From: Streptomyces sp. NBC_01460
GTDB taxonomy: Bacteria; Actinomycetota; Actinomycetes; Streptomycetales; Streptomycetaceae
Reading direction: 5' to 3'
Length of the DNA stretch: 64,000 nucleotides
Assembly: GCF_036227405.1 (NCBI RefSeq)
Contig: NZ_CP109473.1
Location: forward strand, 4,588,001 to 4,652,000
Shown here: one piece after another, positions 25,104 through 34,284 of the stretch
How positions within the stretch are numbered: position 1 is the first letter of the stretch
Layout: every line of letters starts with the position of its first letter
Notes under the pieces: generated by a model
Databases searched by the model: none
What the model was told of the DNA's origin: nothing
What the model saw: the letters and a program-made list of their open reading frames with translations, nothing else
Translations under genes and position numbers: made by a program

Positions 25104-25769
25104 ATGGCCATCACCGATGACCTGCGTAAGACCCTCACCGACCCGACCCCCCTCTACTTCGCCGCCGGCACGGCCGACCTCGCCGTGGAGCAGGCGCGCA
25201 AGGTCCCGGCTCTGATCGAGCAGCTCCGGGCCGAGGCGCCCGACCGCTTCGACGCCGTGCGCAACACCGACCCGAAGGCCGTGCAGGAGCGGGTCACCAC
25301 GCAGGCCAAGGAGGCCCAGGCCACCGTGCAGGCGAAGGTGACCGAGGTCTTCGGGGCGCTGGACACCGACCTGAAGAAGTGGGGCGAGACCGCCCAGGAC
25401 CTGGCGCTGCGGAGCGTCGGCGTGGCCGCCGAGTACGCGGTCCGCGCCCGGGAGACGTACGAGAAGGTCGCCGAGCGCGGTGAGCAGTCCGTACGGACCT
25501 GGCGCGGCGAGACGGCCGAGGAGATCGTCGAGATCGCCGCCGTCGTCGAGGCGGACCCGAAGTCCGTGCCGAAGCAGAAGTCCGAGGCCGCGGCGAAGCC
25601 GGTGGCTCCCGTCAAGCCGGTGACCTCGGCGAAGCCCGTCGCCCCCGCCGCGAAGAAGCCGGCGCCGAAGCCGGCCGAGTCCAAGGCGGCGCCCACCACC
25701 GCGGCGAAGAAGCCGGCGCCGGTGCGCAAGCCCGCCGCGAAGAAGACGACCCCGCCCTCCGCGAAGTAG
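25104..25769 (+). CDS. HbhA-like surface/heparin-binding protein
   Basis: A 221-residue protein with a long helical, probably coiled-coil domain (about 1-150) and a lysine/alanine/proline-rich tail (about 155-221) with repeated KPVAP and AAKKPAP units. This plan, and the gene order, match mycobacterial heparin-binding hemagglutinin, whose Lys-rich tail binds sulfated sugars; HbhA-type proteins have also been linked to lipid bodies and DNA. GGAGGACC precedes ATG 25104. No signal peptide is visible. Confidence 0.75.
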   Translation: MAITDDLRKTLTDPTPLYFAAGTADLAVEQARKVPALIEQLRAEAPDRFDAVRNTDPKAVQERVTTQAKEAQATVQAKVTEVFGALDTDLKKWGETAQDLALRSVGVAAEYAVRARETYEKVAERGEQSVRTWRGETAEEIVEIAAVVEADPKSVPKQKSEAAAKPVAPVKPVTSAKPVAPAAKKPAPKPAESKAAPTTAAKKPAPVRKPAAKKTTPPSAK

Positions 25770-25800
25770 GCGGAGGCGGTTCCGGGATTGCCGGGACGGT

Positions 25801-25830
25801 GACCCGGGCACCTTTGGGGGTGCCCGGGTC
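25801..25830. terminator. Stem-loop terminator after the HbhA-like gene
   Basis: GACCCGGGCACC (25801-25812) pairs perfectly with GGTGCCCGGGTC (25819-25830) across TTTGGG, 32 bases after the stop. It separates the XRE-HbhA unit from the DUF2516 gene. Confidence 0.7.
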
Positions 25831-25877
25831 GTTGTCCCGGTACCTTGGCCGCGAGGCGCTCATCCACTGACTAGGCG

Positions 25878-26222
25878 GTGCTCACCGTGTTGCTCGAAGC
25901 ATTCGGCTCGTTCCTCCAGCTGCTGTACCTGGCCATGCTCGTCCTGGCCGTGGTCGCGCTGATCTTCGCCGTGACGGCGCGCGAGGACGCCTACCGGGCC
26001 GCGGACAAGCAGAAGAAGTCCTTCTGGCTGATCATCCTCGGGGTCACCGTCTTCGTGAACCTCGTCATCCCGATCCTGTTCCTGCAGATCGCGGGTGTGA
26101 TCGCCTCCATCGTCTTCATGGTGGACGTGAAGCCCGCGCTCAAGGCGGTGTCGGGCGGCGGCGGCCGGCGCGGAGGCTCCAGCAGCGACGGACCGTACGG
26201 CCCCTACAACGGCGGGCGCTGA
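25878..26222 (+). CDS. DUF2516 membrane protein (Rv0476-like)
   Basis: A 114-residue protein with two or three transmembrane helices (about 12-33, 51-72, 76-92) and a glycine/serine-rich tail. It matches DUF2516, found beside hbhA in mycobacteria. The start may be GTG 25878 or GTG 25887 (MLLEAFGS); the second leaves a typical N-terminus. Its last 19 bases overlap the end of the convergent PP2C gene. Confidence 0.75.
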   Translation: MLTVLLEAFGSFLQLLYLAMLVLAVVALIFAVTAREDAYRAADKQKKSFWLIILGVTVFVNLVIPILFLQIAGVIASIVFMVDVKPALKAVSGGGGRRGGSSSDGPYGPYNGGR

Positions 26223-27553
26223 GCGCCCACGGCGGAGGCCGCACCGGGGCGGGAGCGCGGCGCGCTTCCGCCCCTTCGCCGTATCCGGGCCTCGTCGCGC
26301 TCCAGCAGCAGGACCGCCACGTCGTCGGTGAGCTCGCCGCCGTTCAGTTCCTGCACCTGGGTGACCGCGGCCTCCAGCAGCGCCTCGCCGCCGAGCCCCT
26401 GGTCCAGGCGTCCGTTGACCATCGCGACCATGCCGTCCTGGCCGAGCCGCTGGGTCCCCTCCTGTCCGACGCGGCCCTCGATCAGCCCGTCGGTGTACAT
26501 CATCAGGCTCCAGGAGCCGCCCAGCTCGACCTGGCGGCGCGGCCACCGGGCGTGCGGCAGCAGGCCGAGGGCCGGGCCGCCGTCCTCGTACGGGAGCAGG
26601 TGCGCCGCCCTGCCCTGGCGGGCGATCAGCGGCGCGGGGTGGCCCGCGATGCACAGGCCCGCGCGGCGGCCGTCGGGGGCGATGTCGACGGTGCAGAGCG
26701 TCGCGAAGATCTCCTCGCTCTGCCGCTCGTGCTCCAGGACCTGCTGCAGCGTGGAGAGCAGGGCGTCGCCGCAGAGCCCGGCAAGCGTGAGCGCCCGCCA
26801 GGCGATGCGCAGCTCGACGCCGAGCGCCGCCTCGTCCGGGCCGTGCCCGCAGACGTCGCCGATCATCGCGTGGACCGTGCCGTCGGGCGTGCGGACCGTG
26901 TCGTAGAAGTCCCCGCCGAGCAGGGCGCGGCTGCGGCCCGGGCGGTAGTGGGCGGCGAAGGCGAGGTCGGAGCCGTCGAGGAGCGGGGTGGGCAGCAGCC
27001 CGCGCTCCAGCCGGGCGTTCTCCTGGGCGCGCAGCCGGGACTCGGTCAACTGGTGCTGGGCGGTGTCCGCGCGCTTGCGCTCCACCGCGTACCGGATGGC
27101 GCGGCTGAGGAGCCGGCCGTCGAGCTCGTCGCGGAAGAGGTAGTCCTGGGCGCCGACCCGTACCGCCTCGGCAGCCCGCTCGGCGTCACCCTCGGCGGTG
27201 AGGGCGAGCACGGCGTGGCGCGGCGCGATGCGCAGGACGTGCTTGAGCGCGGCGAGCTCGTCCGGGCCGCCCGTCTCCTCGTCACGGACGTCGGAGCGCG
27301 CGCCGCCGGGCACGGGCGCCGCCGCCAGGTCGAGGTCGAGCAGGATGCAGTCGACGTCGTCGGTGAGCAGCCGGCCCGCCTCGGTGAGGTTGCGGGCGGT
27401 GCGGACGCGGACCCGTGCCCCGGCGGTGGACGACAGCTCGGGGACGGCGAAGGTGCCCGCAGGGTCGTCCTCGATCACCAGGAGTGTGAGGTCGGCGCCA
27501 TGAGTGGTCTCCGCAGCGGGAACGGCACGTTGCTGCGGTACGGGTACGGGCAT
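26204..27553 (-). CDS. Response-regulator-fused PP2C (SpoIIE-type) phosphatase
   Basis: A 449-residue protein. Residues about 20-165 are a receiver-like domain (LTLLVIEDDPAGTFAVPEL; CILLDLDLAAAP with the phospho-acceptor aspartate; ALTAEG; GAQDYLFRDEL). Residues about 205-430 are a PP2C/SpoIIE phosphatase with the metal-binding LLGGDFYDTV, MIGDVCGHGPDEAALG and LTDDVAVLLL. Such proteins dephosphorylate anti-anti-sigma factors in partner-switching pathways. No sensor kinase or anti-sigma gene is adjacent. Start ATG 27553 is preferred; an upstream GTG/ATG near 27667 would add a low-complexity arm. Confidence 0.85.
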   Translation of the reverse strand: MPVPVPQQRAVPAAETTHGADLTLLVIEDDPAGTFAVPELSSTAGARVRVRTARNLTEAGRLLTDDVDCILLDLDLAAAPVPGGARSDVRDEETGGPDELAALKHVLRIAPRHAVLALTAEGDAERAAEAVRVGAQDYLFRDELDGRLLSRAIRYAVERKRADTAQHQLTESRLRAQENARLERGLLPTPLLDGSDLAFAAHYRPGRSRALLGGDFYDTVRTPDGTVHAMIGDVCGHGPDEAALGVELRIAWRALTLAGLCGDALLSTLQQVLEHERQSEEIFATLCTVDIAPDGRRAGLCIAGHPAPLIARQGRAAHLLPYEDGGPALGLLPHARWPRRQVELGGSWSLMMYTDGLIEGRVGQEGTQRLGQDGMVAMVNGRLDQGLGGEALLEAAVTQVQELNGGELTDDVAVLLLERDEARIRRRGGSAPRSRPGAASAVGAQRPPL

Positions 27554-27988
27554 CGGTTCGGGTTTCCTTCCCTCCCCCCGAGGGCGCGGCGGATCGACGA
27601 ACGACGAACCGCCGACGGGGACGATAGCGGTCCGCAGCAGGGGAACGGAATGGCGCCCGGCGATCATCCTGTGTCATATGCGCGGCCATAAGCCGCGTCC
27701 CACCACGGATCCGGCGCGATCGGCGCGCATGAGACGGACATGGGGTCATGACAAACATCACGCGCCCGACACGTACCGCACACATTCGGTCGCCCGCGCC
27801 CGGGCGGGCGTTGCGGTGTGCGTCACGTGCGCCCGGTCACGCGTACTCCGCCAGATGCCCGGTGACGCGTGCCCCGGACGGACCGCCCGGCCCCTTCACC
27901 TGAGGGGCTGTTCACCCCTCGGTGCCGTGCGCCGGGCATGGTCCGTCACGTGCCCGGTCCGCGTCCCGACCGCCGTAACTCCCGGTGC
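27554..27988. other. Intergenic gap, 435 bases, no gene seen
   Basis: No reading frame here has both a plausible start and Streptomyces codon bias. It holds short direct repeats (CCCGGTCACGCGT near 27832 and CCCGGTGACGCGT near 27859) and a CCCCT/AGGGG stem near 27894-27912. The left part must contain the promoter of the PP2C gene, and the right part the 3' end of the NlpC/P60 transcript. Confidence 0.6.
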
Positions 27989-29056
27989 CTACTTGTCCGG
28001 CCGGACCACGCCCAGGATCTGCATCGTGCCCGCACCCGTCAGCGTGACGTGCCGTCCGGGCCGGGGGGCGTGCACGATCGAGCCGTCGCCGACGTACATC
28101 CCGACGTGGCTGGCGTCGCTGTGGTAGATGATCAGATCGCCGGGGCGCATGTCCTGGACGGGGATGTGCGGCAGCTGCCGCCACTGCTCCTGGGACGTCC
28201 GGGGGATCGGCCTCTTCGCCGCGGCCCAGGCCTGTGAGGTCAGCCCCGAGCAGTCGTACGAAGAGGGGCCTTCGGCTCCCCAGACGTACGGCTTGCCTAT
28301 CTGGGCGGTCGCGAAGGCCAGCGCCTTCTTCCCGGCGGGGCTCGCCTCGCGGTTGATGTCCTTGAGGGCGCCGGAGGAGAGCCAGGCGGCCTGCGCCGTG
28401 GACGCGGCGTCCTTCTCCAACTGGAGGAGCCTGGCCTGCTCCTCCTTCGCCAGCTGGGATTCGAGCTTCTCCGCCGCCTCGATCTGCGCGTCGATGCTCT
28501 TCTTCGCCTTGGCCTGCTTGACGCGAGTGGCCTCGATCTTCTCCCAGTTGAGGCTCGCGTCCTTGGTATACGTCTCCAAGTCCTCCTGTGCGCGCTCCAG
28601 TTCGGTCAGCATGCCCTTGGTGGCCTGCTGGCCCTGCCTGGCCTGGTTGACGCCGTCCAGGAAGAGGTTCGGGTCACCGCTCAGGACCAGCTGCGCGCCC
28701 GGAGGGAGCCCGCCGGTGCGGTACTGCTCGCGGGCCACGGCGCCGGCCTTGTCCTTCAGCTCCGCGATCCTCGCCTGGCCGTCGGCGATCGCCTTGGTCA
28801 GCCGGACGATCTCGCCGGACTGCTTCTCGGCCTGCTCCTCGGCGAGGTTGTACGCGTCGGTGGCCGCCCCGGCCTTGCGGTAGAGGGTGTCGATCTCGTC
28901 GCGCACCTCCTCCAGGCTCTTCCCGGTGGCGGCGGGCGCGGTGGCGGTCGGTGTGGGCTCGGGGATCGGGGCGGCCATGGCCTGGACCGGCGCGGTCAGC
29001 AGGGCCAGTGCGCAGACCAGAGTGATCGCGGCGCTGGCACAGTGGCGTCGGTTCAC
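27989..29056 (-). CDS. Secreted NlpC/P60 (C40) peptidoglycan hydrolase
   Basis: A 355-residue protein: signal peptide (1-29, cleavage after AMA), a long coiled-coil region (about 45-225), then an NlpC/P60 domain with Cys269 (YDCSGL), His317 (SHVGMYVG) and His329 (IVHAPRPG) as the catalytic triad. It cleaves D-Glu to diamino-acid bonds in cell-wall stem peptides, and resembles RipA-like enzymes whose coiled coil can keep the enzyme inactive. GTG 29056 follows GGAGGGGGA, a very strong ribosome site. Confidence 0.9.
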   Translation of the reverse strand: MNRRHCASAAITLVCALALLTAPVQAMAAPIPEPTPTATAPAATGKSLEEVRDEIDTLYRKAGAATDAYNLAEEQAEKQSGEIVRLTKAIADGQARIAELKDKAGAVAREQYRTGGLPPGAQLVLSGDPNLFLDGVNQARQGQQATKGMLTELERAQEDLETYTKDASLNWEKIEATRVKQAKAKKSIDAQIEAAEKLESQLAKEEQARLLQLEKDAASTAQAAWLSSGALKDINREASPAGKKALAFATAQIGKPYVWGAEGPSSYDCSGLTSQAWAAAKRPIPRTSQEQWRQLPHIPVQDMRPGDLIIYHSDASHVGMYVGDGSIVHAPRPGRHVTLTGAGTMQILGVVRPDK

Positions 29057-29324
29057 AAGCTCCCCCTCCGGGCGAAAGGCAACGAAAGCCATATCGCGTA
29101 CATCTGACTTACCGTCAGTAACGTTTGCGTGACGACGCGATCGTGCCATGTTGTCCCGTAAAGCAACAGAGGTTCGTGCCACCCTGCCCGTCACACAGGG
29201 GGACGAACGGTGAGGGGCGGGTGTTCCCGGGTCCGGTGGGGTTCACCGCCGGTTCCTCCGCGTGCGCCGCCTCTCACCCGCCCCTTCCCCGGGCCCCCGC
29301 CTCACACCGGCTGCGGGCCGCCCC

Positions 29325-30107
29325 TCACCCGCCCGGGCGCAGGGCCTCCCAGCGCACCGTGATCTCGCCCTGCCGCCACCGGCGTTCGCCGTCCGTCAGC
29401 GGCCAGTCGACGGAGACCGCACGGACCGCCGCGATCCAGCGCTGCCGCGCCCCCAGGGACGCGTACGGGGAGGCCGTGGCCCAGGCCCGGTCGAGGTCCC
29501 GCAGGAAGGCGTGGACCGGTTCGCCCGGCACGTTGCGGTGGATCAGGGCCTTGGGGAGGCGCTCGGCGAGGTCGGAGGGGCGTTCCAGTGAGCCGAGCCG
29601 GGTCGCGAAGGTCACCGTGCGCGGCCCCTCGGGGCCGAGCGCGACCCATACGTGCCTGCGGCCGATCTCGTCGCAGGTGCCCTCGACCAGCAGGCCGTCC
29701 GGGGCGAGCCGGGCGCACAGCCGCTGCCAGACCGCGGCGACCTCGCCCTCGTCGTACTGGCGCAGCACGTTCGCGGCCCGGATGAGGACCGGCCGGCCCG
29801 CCACGGGGATCTCGAAGCCGCCGTGCGCGAAGGTGAGGCCCTCGCGCTCGTACGGCTGTGCCGCCGCGACCCGGGCCGGGTCGATCTCGATGCCCACGAC
29901 GGCGGTGCGCGGCTCGGCGGTGCGCAGCCGCTCCAGCAGCTCGACGGCGGTCCACGGCGCGGCGCCGTAGCCGAGGTCGACCGCGACGGGGGCGTCGCTG
30001 CGGCGCAGGGCGGGGCCGTGCGTGGCGGCGATCCAGCGGTCCATGCGGCGCAGCCGGTTGGGGTTGGTGGTCCCGCGGGTCGCGGTGCCGATGGGGCGCT
30101 GGTGCAT
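29325..30107 (-). CDS. Class I SAM-dependent methyltransferase-like protein
   Basis: A 260-residue protein with a Rossmann-type motif I (VAVDLGYGAAPWTAVELLERL, around 40-60), acidic motif II (AVVGIEIDPARVAAA), and a NVLRQYDEGEVAAVW segment. It is a probable SAM-binding methyltransferase with unknown substrate. ATG 30107 has no clear ribosome site, so the start is uncertain. It is divergent from mshA with a 192-base gap. Confidence 0.7.
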   Translation of the reverse strand: MHQRPIGTATRGTTNPNRLRRMDRWIAATHGPALRRSDAPVAVDLGYGAAPWTAVELLERLRTAEPRTAVVGIEIDPARVAAAQPYEREGLTFAHGGFEIPVAGRPVLIRAANVLRQYDEGEVAAVWQRLCARLAPDGLLVEGTCDEIGRRHVWVALGPEGPRTVTFATRLGSLERPSDLAERLPKALIHRNVPGEPVHAFLRDLDRAWATASPYASLGARQRWIAAVRAVSVDWPLTDGERRWRQGEITVRWEALRPGG

Positions 30108-30299
30108 GAAAGGGAGCGTATGCGACGCGGAGGAGGGCACACGCGGAGCGGCGGGGCCCGCCGGACCTCGTCCGGCACGCCGGGCGGATCGCAATGATTT
30201 GGCAAAGCGGAAATGAAAGGCTGAGTTCCGCTGTTCTGGCCCTTCGAGGGGGCCTTGTGCCCCGTACGCGTCATGCCCTGAGCGAGGAGGAGCGGACCC

Positions 30300-31649
30300 G
30301 TGAGCCAGTACGTCTCCCGGCTCGGCAGCAGCCGTGCGGCACCCCGCATCCGCTTCCCGGGCGGCTTCGCCGGACACCGCAAGCCCCGCCGCGTCGCGAT
30401 GCTCTCCGTGCACACCTCCCCGCTGCACCAGCCCGGCACCGGCGACGCGGGCGGCATGAACGTCTACATCGTCGAGCTGGCCAAGCGCCTCGCCGCGATC
30501 GGCATCGAGGTCGAGATCTTCACCCGGGCCACCACCGGCGGACTGCCCCCGACGGTCGAGCTGGCGCCCGGGGTCCTGGTCCGCCACATCGACGCGGGGC
30601 CGTACGAGGGCCTGGCCAAGGAGGAGCTGCCCGCTCAGCTCTGTGCCTTCACCCACGGTGTGATGCAGGCCTGGGCGGGTCAGCGCCCCGGCTACTACGA
30701 CCTGGTCCACTCCCACTACTGGCTCTCCGGACAGGTCGGCTGGCTGGCCGCCCAGCGGTGGGGCGTGCCCCTCGTCCACGCCATGCACACCATGGCGAAG
30801 GTCAAGAACGCCGCGCTCGCCGAGGGCGACACCCCCGAGCCCGCCGCCCGCGTCATCGGTGAGACCCAGATCGTGCACGCCTCCGACCGGCTCATCGCGA
30901 ACACCGCGGGGGAGGCCGACGAGCTCATCCGCTTCTACGAGGCGGATCCGGCGTCGGTCGCCGTCGTACACCCCGGCGTCAATCTGGAACGCTTCCGCCC
31001 CGGAGACGGCCGCGCCGCCGCCCGGGCCCGTCTCGGCCTGCCGCAGGACGCGCTGATCCCGCTGTTCGCCGGCCGGATCCAGCCGCTCAAGGCTCCGGAC
31101 GTGCTGCTGCGCGCGGTCGCCGTGCTCATGGAGCGGGACCCCTCGCTGCGCTCGCGCATCGTCGTCCCCGTCGTCGGGGGCCCCAGCGGCAGCGGCCTCG
31201 CGAAGCCCGAGGGCCTCCAGAAGCTCGCCGCGCGCCTGGGCATCGCCGACGTCGTACGGTTCCACCCGCCGGTCGGGCAGGACCAGCTCGCCGACTGGTT
31301 CCGGGCGGCGTCCGTGCTGGTCATGCCCTCGTACAGCGAGTCCTTCGGGCTCGTCGCCATCGAGGCGCAGGCGGCCGGCACGCCCGTCGTCGCGGCGGAG
31401 GTGGGCGGTCTCCCCGTCGCGGTGAAGGACGGCGTCAGCGGCTTCCTGATCCCGGGCCACGAACCGGCGGCGTACGCACAGGCACTCGGCCGGTTCGCGG
31501 ACGACCCGGAGCTGGCCTCCCGGATGGGCGAGGCCGCCGCCGCGCACGCCCAGTCGTTCGGCTGGGACACGGCGGCGTCGGCCACCGCCGACGTCTACAC
31601 GGCGGCGATGCTCGACCACCGGCGCCGTGCCCGTGCGCACCACGGCTGA
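30300..31649 (+). CDS. mshA: D-inositol-3-phosphate glycosyltransferase MshA
   Basis: A 449-residue GT4 glycosyltransferase. It transfers N-acetylglucosamine from UDP-GlcNAc to 1D-myo-inositol 3-phosphate, the first committed step of mycothiol synthesis. Diagnostic segments: [20 protein letters not shown] (about 40-60, acceptor and donor site), HSHYWLSGQ, and the GT4 [19 protein letters not shown] donor-binding motif near the C-terminus. GTG 30300 follows GAGGAGGA. It is followed by the YbjN gene, as in other actinobacteria. Confidence 0.95.
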   Translation: MSQYVSRLGSSRAAPRIRFPGGFAGHRKPRRVAMLSVHTSPLHQPGTGDAGGMNVYIVELAKRLAAIGIEVEIFTRATTGGLPPTVELAPGVLVRHIDAGPYEGLAKEELPAQLCAFTHGVMQAWAGQRPGYYDLVHSHYWLSGQVGWLAAQRWGVPLVHAMHTMAKVKNAALAEGDTPEPAARVIGETQIVHASDRLIANTAGEADELIRFYEADPASVAVVHPGVNLERFRPGDGRAAARARLGLPQDALIPLFAGRIQPLKAPDVLLRAVAVLMERDPSLRSRIVVPVVGGPSGSGLAKPEGLQKLAARLGIADVVRFHPPVGQDQLADWFRAASVLVMPSYSESFGLVAIEAQAAGTPVVAAEVGGLPVAVKDGVSGFLIPGHEPAAYAQALGRFADDPELASRMGEAAAAHAQSFGWDTAASATADVYTAAMLDHRRRARAHHG

Positions 31650-31714
31650 GGTCCCACGGCCCTCCGCCCCCCTCGCCGCGAGTCCGCGCGCACGCGTTGT
31701 CGTACGCTCGCACC

Positions 31715-32221
31715 ATGGCTGACGTATCCGACGAAGCAGCAGCGGCGCAGGTCATCGAGGCGACGCTGGACGACGCGGAGCTCGCATGGGAGAGCCCCGG
31801 CCCGGGCAGCTACGTCGTCACACTGCCCGGCACGCGCAAGCTGTCCACGACCTGCTCGCTGATCGTCGGGCAGCACTCCCTCTCCCTCAACGCGTTCGTC
31901 ATCCGCCACCCGGACGAGAACGACGCTGCCGTGCACCGCTGGCTCCTGGAGCACAACCTCCGCCTCTTCGGAGTGAGTTACGCCATCGACCAGCTCGGCG
32001 ACATCTACCTCGTCGGAAGGCTGCCGCTCTCGGTGGTCACGCCCGAGGAGCTCGACCGGTTGCTGGGGGCGGTCCTGGAGGCGGCGGACGGCGCGTTCAA
32101 CCCGCTGCTGGAGCTGGGGTTCGCGAGCGCGATCCGCAAGGAGTACGCCTGGCGGGTGGAGCGGGGCGAGTCCACCCGCAACCTGGACGCCTTCACCCAT
32201 CTGACGAAGCGGCCCTCCTGA
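31715..32221 (+). CDS. YbjN domain protein
   Basis: A 168-residue protein of the YbjN (bacterial sensory transduction regulator) family, with an FVIRHPDENDAAVHRWLLEHN segment around 68-88. It is conserved next to mshA in actinobacteria. The family has a type III secretion chaperone-like fold and no known enzyme activity; a role linked to mycothiol or envelope stress is only context. In M. tuberculosis the same order continues to gpm1; here accessory genes separate them. Confidence 0.78.
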   Translation: MADVSDEAAAAQVIEATLDDAELAWESPGPGSYVVTLPGTRKLSTTCSLIVGQHSLSLNAFVIRHPDENDAAVHRWLLEHNLRLFGVSYAIDQLGDIYLVGRLPLSVVTPEELDRLLGAVLEAADGAFNPLLELGFASAIRKEYAWRVERGESTRNLDAFTHLTKRPS

Positions 32222-32299
32222 GGTCCTTCCCGCGGCCGCCCGGCTCGTGCGGCGGTCCTTCCCGGCGTCCTTGCCGGGCTGCTTCCCGAGGTCCGGGCG

Positions 32300-33283
32300 T
32301 CATGCCGTCGCCAGCCCGTCCAGTGCCGTGACGAGCCGCGGTGCCACCTCCTTCCAGGTCCAGGCCAGCGCATCGGCCCCCGCGCCCCGGGGAACCGTCT
32401 CGGTGAGCATGATCAGGTAGAGGTAGCTCCGGTAGAGGTCGAGCCGGCGCCGCACGGACGGGGTGAACACCAGCGGGCGGCCCGTCGCGGACGCGTATCC
32501 GGCGAGGAATCCGAGGTCCGCCTCCGGGTCGCCGAACAGGTGCGCCGAGACCAGATCGGCCATCGGGTCCCCCCAGAACATCCGCTCGCCGTCGATGATC
32601 CCGCCGATCCGGCGGGCGCCCGGCTCCCCGGCCACCAGCAGGTTGCCCTCCCACAGGTCGAAGTGGACCAGCGCAGGCCGGACCACCTCGTCCAGCACGT
32701 CCGACGCCCCGGCGAGCACCTCGCGGATCCGGTCCACCGGGCGGGGCAGCCTCGCCCCGTACGTCTCGGCGTCGGCGAGCACGGCGTCCGTCATCGCGGT
32801 GAACGCCTCGCGCCAGGTGGGGGAGAGCGGCCCGAAGGGTTCGGCGGGGTATCCGAACCCCGCGGGACCCGTGACACCGTGCAGCCGCCCGACAATGTGC
32901 CCGAACTCGGTGCGCAGGGCGTGTCCCTCGTCGGCGGTCAGGTCACCGGCGAGGGTGCTCCAGGGCCGGCCGGGGCAGGCGGTCATGACCACGTACGCCC
33001 CGGCCGGCGCTCCCGGGTCGAGCTCGCTGTGCACGACCCGCGGGATCGCGGCGCCACCCGCCGCGGCGGCGGCGCCGTAGAAGGTGACCTCGTTGACGAG
33101 CAGGCGCAGTTCGTGGCTCAGCCCCGGGGAGTGCGCCGGAGGGACCTTCACCACCCAGTCGCCGCCGTCCTCGAACGTCACACGGGTGACGGTGTTGTAC
33201 GTGCCCCCGGTGAGCGCCTCACGGGAGGCGGGCGTGTGGGCACCGACGGCTTCCAGGACGGCTGTCGTCGCGTCGACGGGCAC
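32300..33283 (-). CDS. Phosphotransferase, APH-like kinase
   Basis: A 327-residue kinase of the aminoglycoside phosphotransferase/choline kinase superfamily. The catalytic loop is VHFDLWEGNLLV (His-x-Asp...Asn, around 213) and the metal site IIDGERMFWGDPMADL (around 240). Substrates in this family range from antibiotics to small metabolites, so no resistance claim is made. GTG 33283 with GGGAG 7 bases upstream is preferred over GTG 33325. Confidence 0.78.
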   Translation of the reverse strand: MPVDATTAVLEAVGAHTPASREALTGGTYNTVTRVTFEDGGDWVVKVPPAHSPGLSHELRLLVNEVTFYGAAAAAGGAAIPRVVHSELDPGAPAGAYVVMTACPGRPWSTLAGDLTADEGHALRTEFGHIVGRLHGVTGPAGFGYPAEPFGPLSPTWREAFTAMTDAVLADAETYGARLPRPVDRIREVLAGASDVLDEVVRPALVHFDLWEGNLLVAGEPGARRIGGIIDGERMFWGDPMADLVSAHLFGDPEADLGFLAGYASATGRPLVFTPSVRRRLDLYRSYLYLIMLTETVPRGAGADALAWTWKEVAPRLVTALDGLATA

Positions 33284-33388
33284 AGGCGGGCTCCCATGGC
33301 TGAGCTGCGGATTCGTCCGCCCCACAGGAGCTTCACAGAGTGATCACAGAGGAGTCACGATCACATCCCGTGACCATGCGGGGCGATC

Positions 33389-33406
33389 ATCGGACAGGTG
33401 TCCGAT
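33389..33406. promoter_or_regulatory. 18-bp palindrome upstream of the lipoprotein gene
   Basis: ATCGGACA (33389-33396), GG, TGTCCGAT (33399-33406) form a perfect inverted repeat about 100 bases before the lipoprotein start. It is a candidate repressor site. No adjacent regulator is evident. Confidence 0.45.
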
Positions 33407-33504
33407 CGTAGAGTGTGGCGCACTGCGACAGCTCTCCTCCGACAGCCCTGAATCACGCCTCGGCGGGCGGTTGTTGCTCCTTCGGACGGAGAGTTGAACG
33501 AACC

Positions 33505-34284
33505 ATGCGCGCCACCGCCGTACGCCGTACCGCCCTTGCCGCCGCCGTGGCGTCCCTGACGCTGCTCGCCACCGCCTGCGGCGGCTCGGACTCCGATGCC
33601 AAGGGTGACGGCGGCACCTCGGGGGCGAAGGACGACGCCTCCGCCAAGCCCGCCGCCGTCAAGGCGCTGTCCTCGGCCGAGCTGGAGAAGGCGTCGCTGG
33701 AGCAGGGCGACGTCGCCGGCCACAAGATCTCGAAGACCGGCCCCGAGGACATCGCGCAGCCCGGGGACGTCACCGTGGACAAGAAGGAGTGCGAGCCCAT
33801 CGGCTTCGCCTTCTACGGGGTGAAGCGGGGGACCCCGGTCGGGAACGCCGGGCGCAAGGTCGTCGAGGAGCCCAAGAAGGACGAGTCCGCCGACCCCGAG
33901 GACCTCCTCGCCGGCATGCTCGACATGACGTCGTCCCTGGTCACCCTGGCCTCGTACGACGGTGACGGCGCGGTCAAGAACATGGCGGAGCTCCGTGAAT
34001 CGGCGGCCAAGTGCGCGACCGGTGGCTTCACCCTGTCGATGAAGGGCTCGAAGCAGAAGGTCACCAAGCTCACCGAGGAGAAGGTGACCGGCGGCGAGGA
34101 GGCCCTCGCCTGGCGGGTCCAGATGGGCGAGGGCGACGAGGTCGCCCCCTTCAAGCTGGTGAGCGTGCGTCAGGGCGGCACCGTCGCCACGTTCTTCTCC
34201 TTCAACCTCGCCAAGACGGGTGCGGACGCCGACTTCGAGCGGCCGACGTCGGTCATCGACGCGCAGGTCGCGAAGCTCGGCTGA
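33505..34284 (+). CDS. Putative lipoprotein
   Basis: A 259-residue protein with a lipoprotein signal peptide (lipobox LLATAC, cysteine near residue 26), an acidic Ser/Asp/Gly linker, and a soluble domain rich in lysine and acidic residues. GGAGAG lies 11 bases before ATG 33505. The domain resembles LppX/sensor-like Streptomyces lipoproteins only in outline; no function assigned. Its last 32 bases overlap the end of the convergent EamA gene. Confidence 0.65.
   Translation: MRATAVRRTALAAAVASLTLLATACGGSDSDAKGDGGTSGAKDDASAKPAAVKALSSAELEKASLEQGDVAGHKISKTGPEDIAQPGDVTVDKKECEPIGFAFYGVKRGTPVGNAGRKVVEEPKKDESADPEDLLAGMLDMTSSLVTLASYDGDGAVKNMAELRESAAKCATGGFTLSMKGSKQKVTKLTEEKVTGGEEALAWRVQMGEGDEVAPFKLVSVRQGGTVATFFSFNLAKTGADADFERPTSVIDAQVAKLG

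Noticed and set aside
30108..31643. Minus-strand upstream extension of the methyltransferase frame across mshA
   Set aside because: Antisense to mshA, which has full GT4 motifs; the extension has no motifs and no ribosome site.
32300..33283. APH-like kinase considered as an aminoglycoside resistance gene
   Set aside because: Only the general kinase motifs are present; the family is broad and the context is not a resistance cassette.
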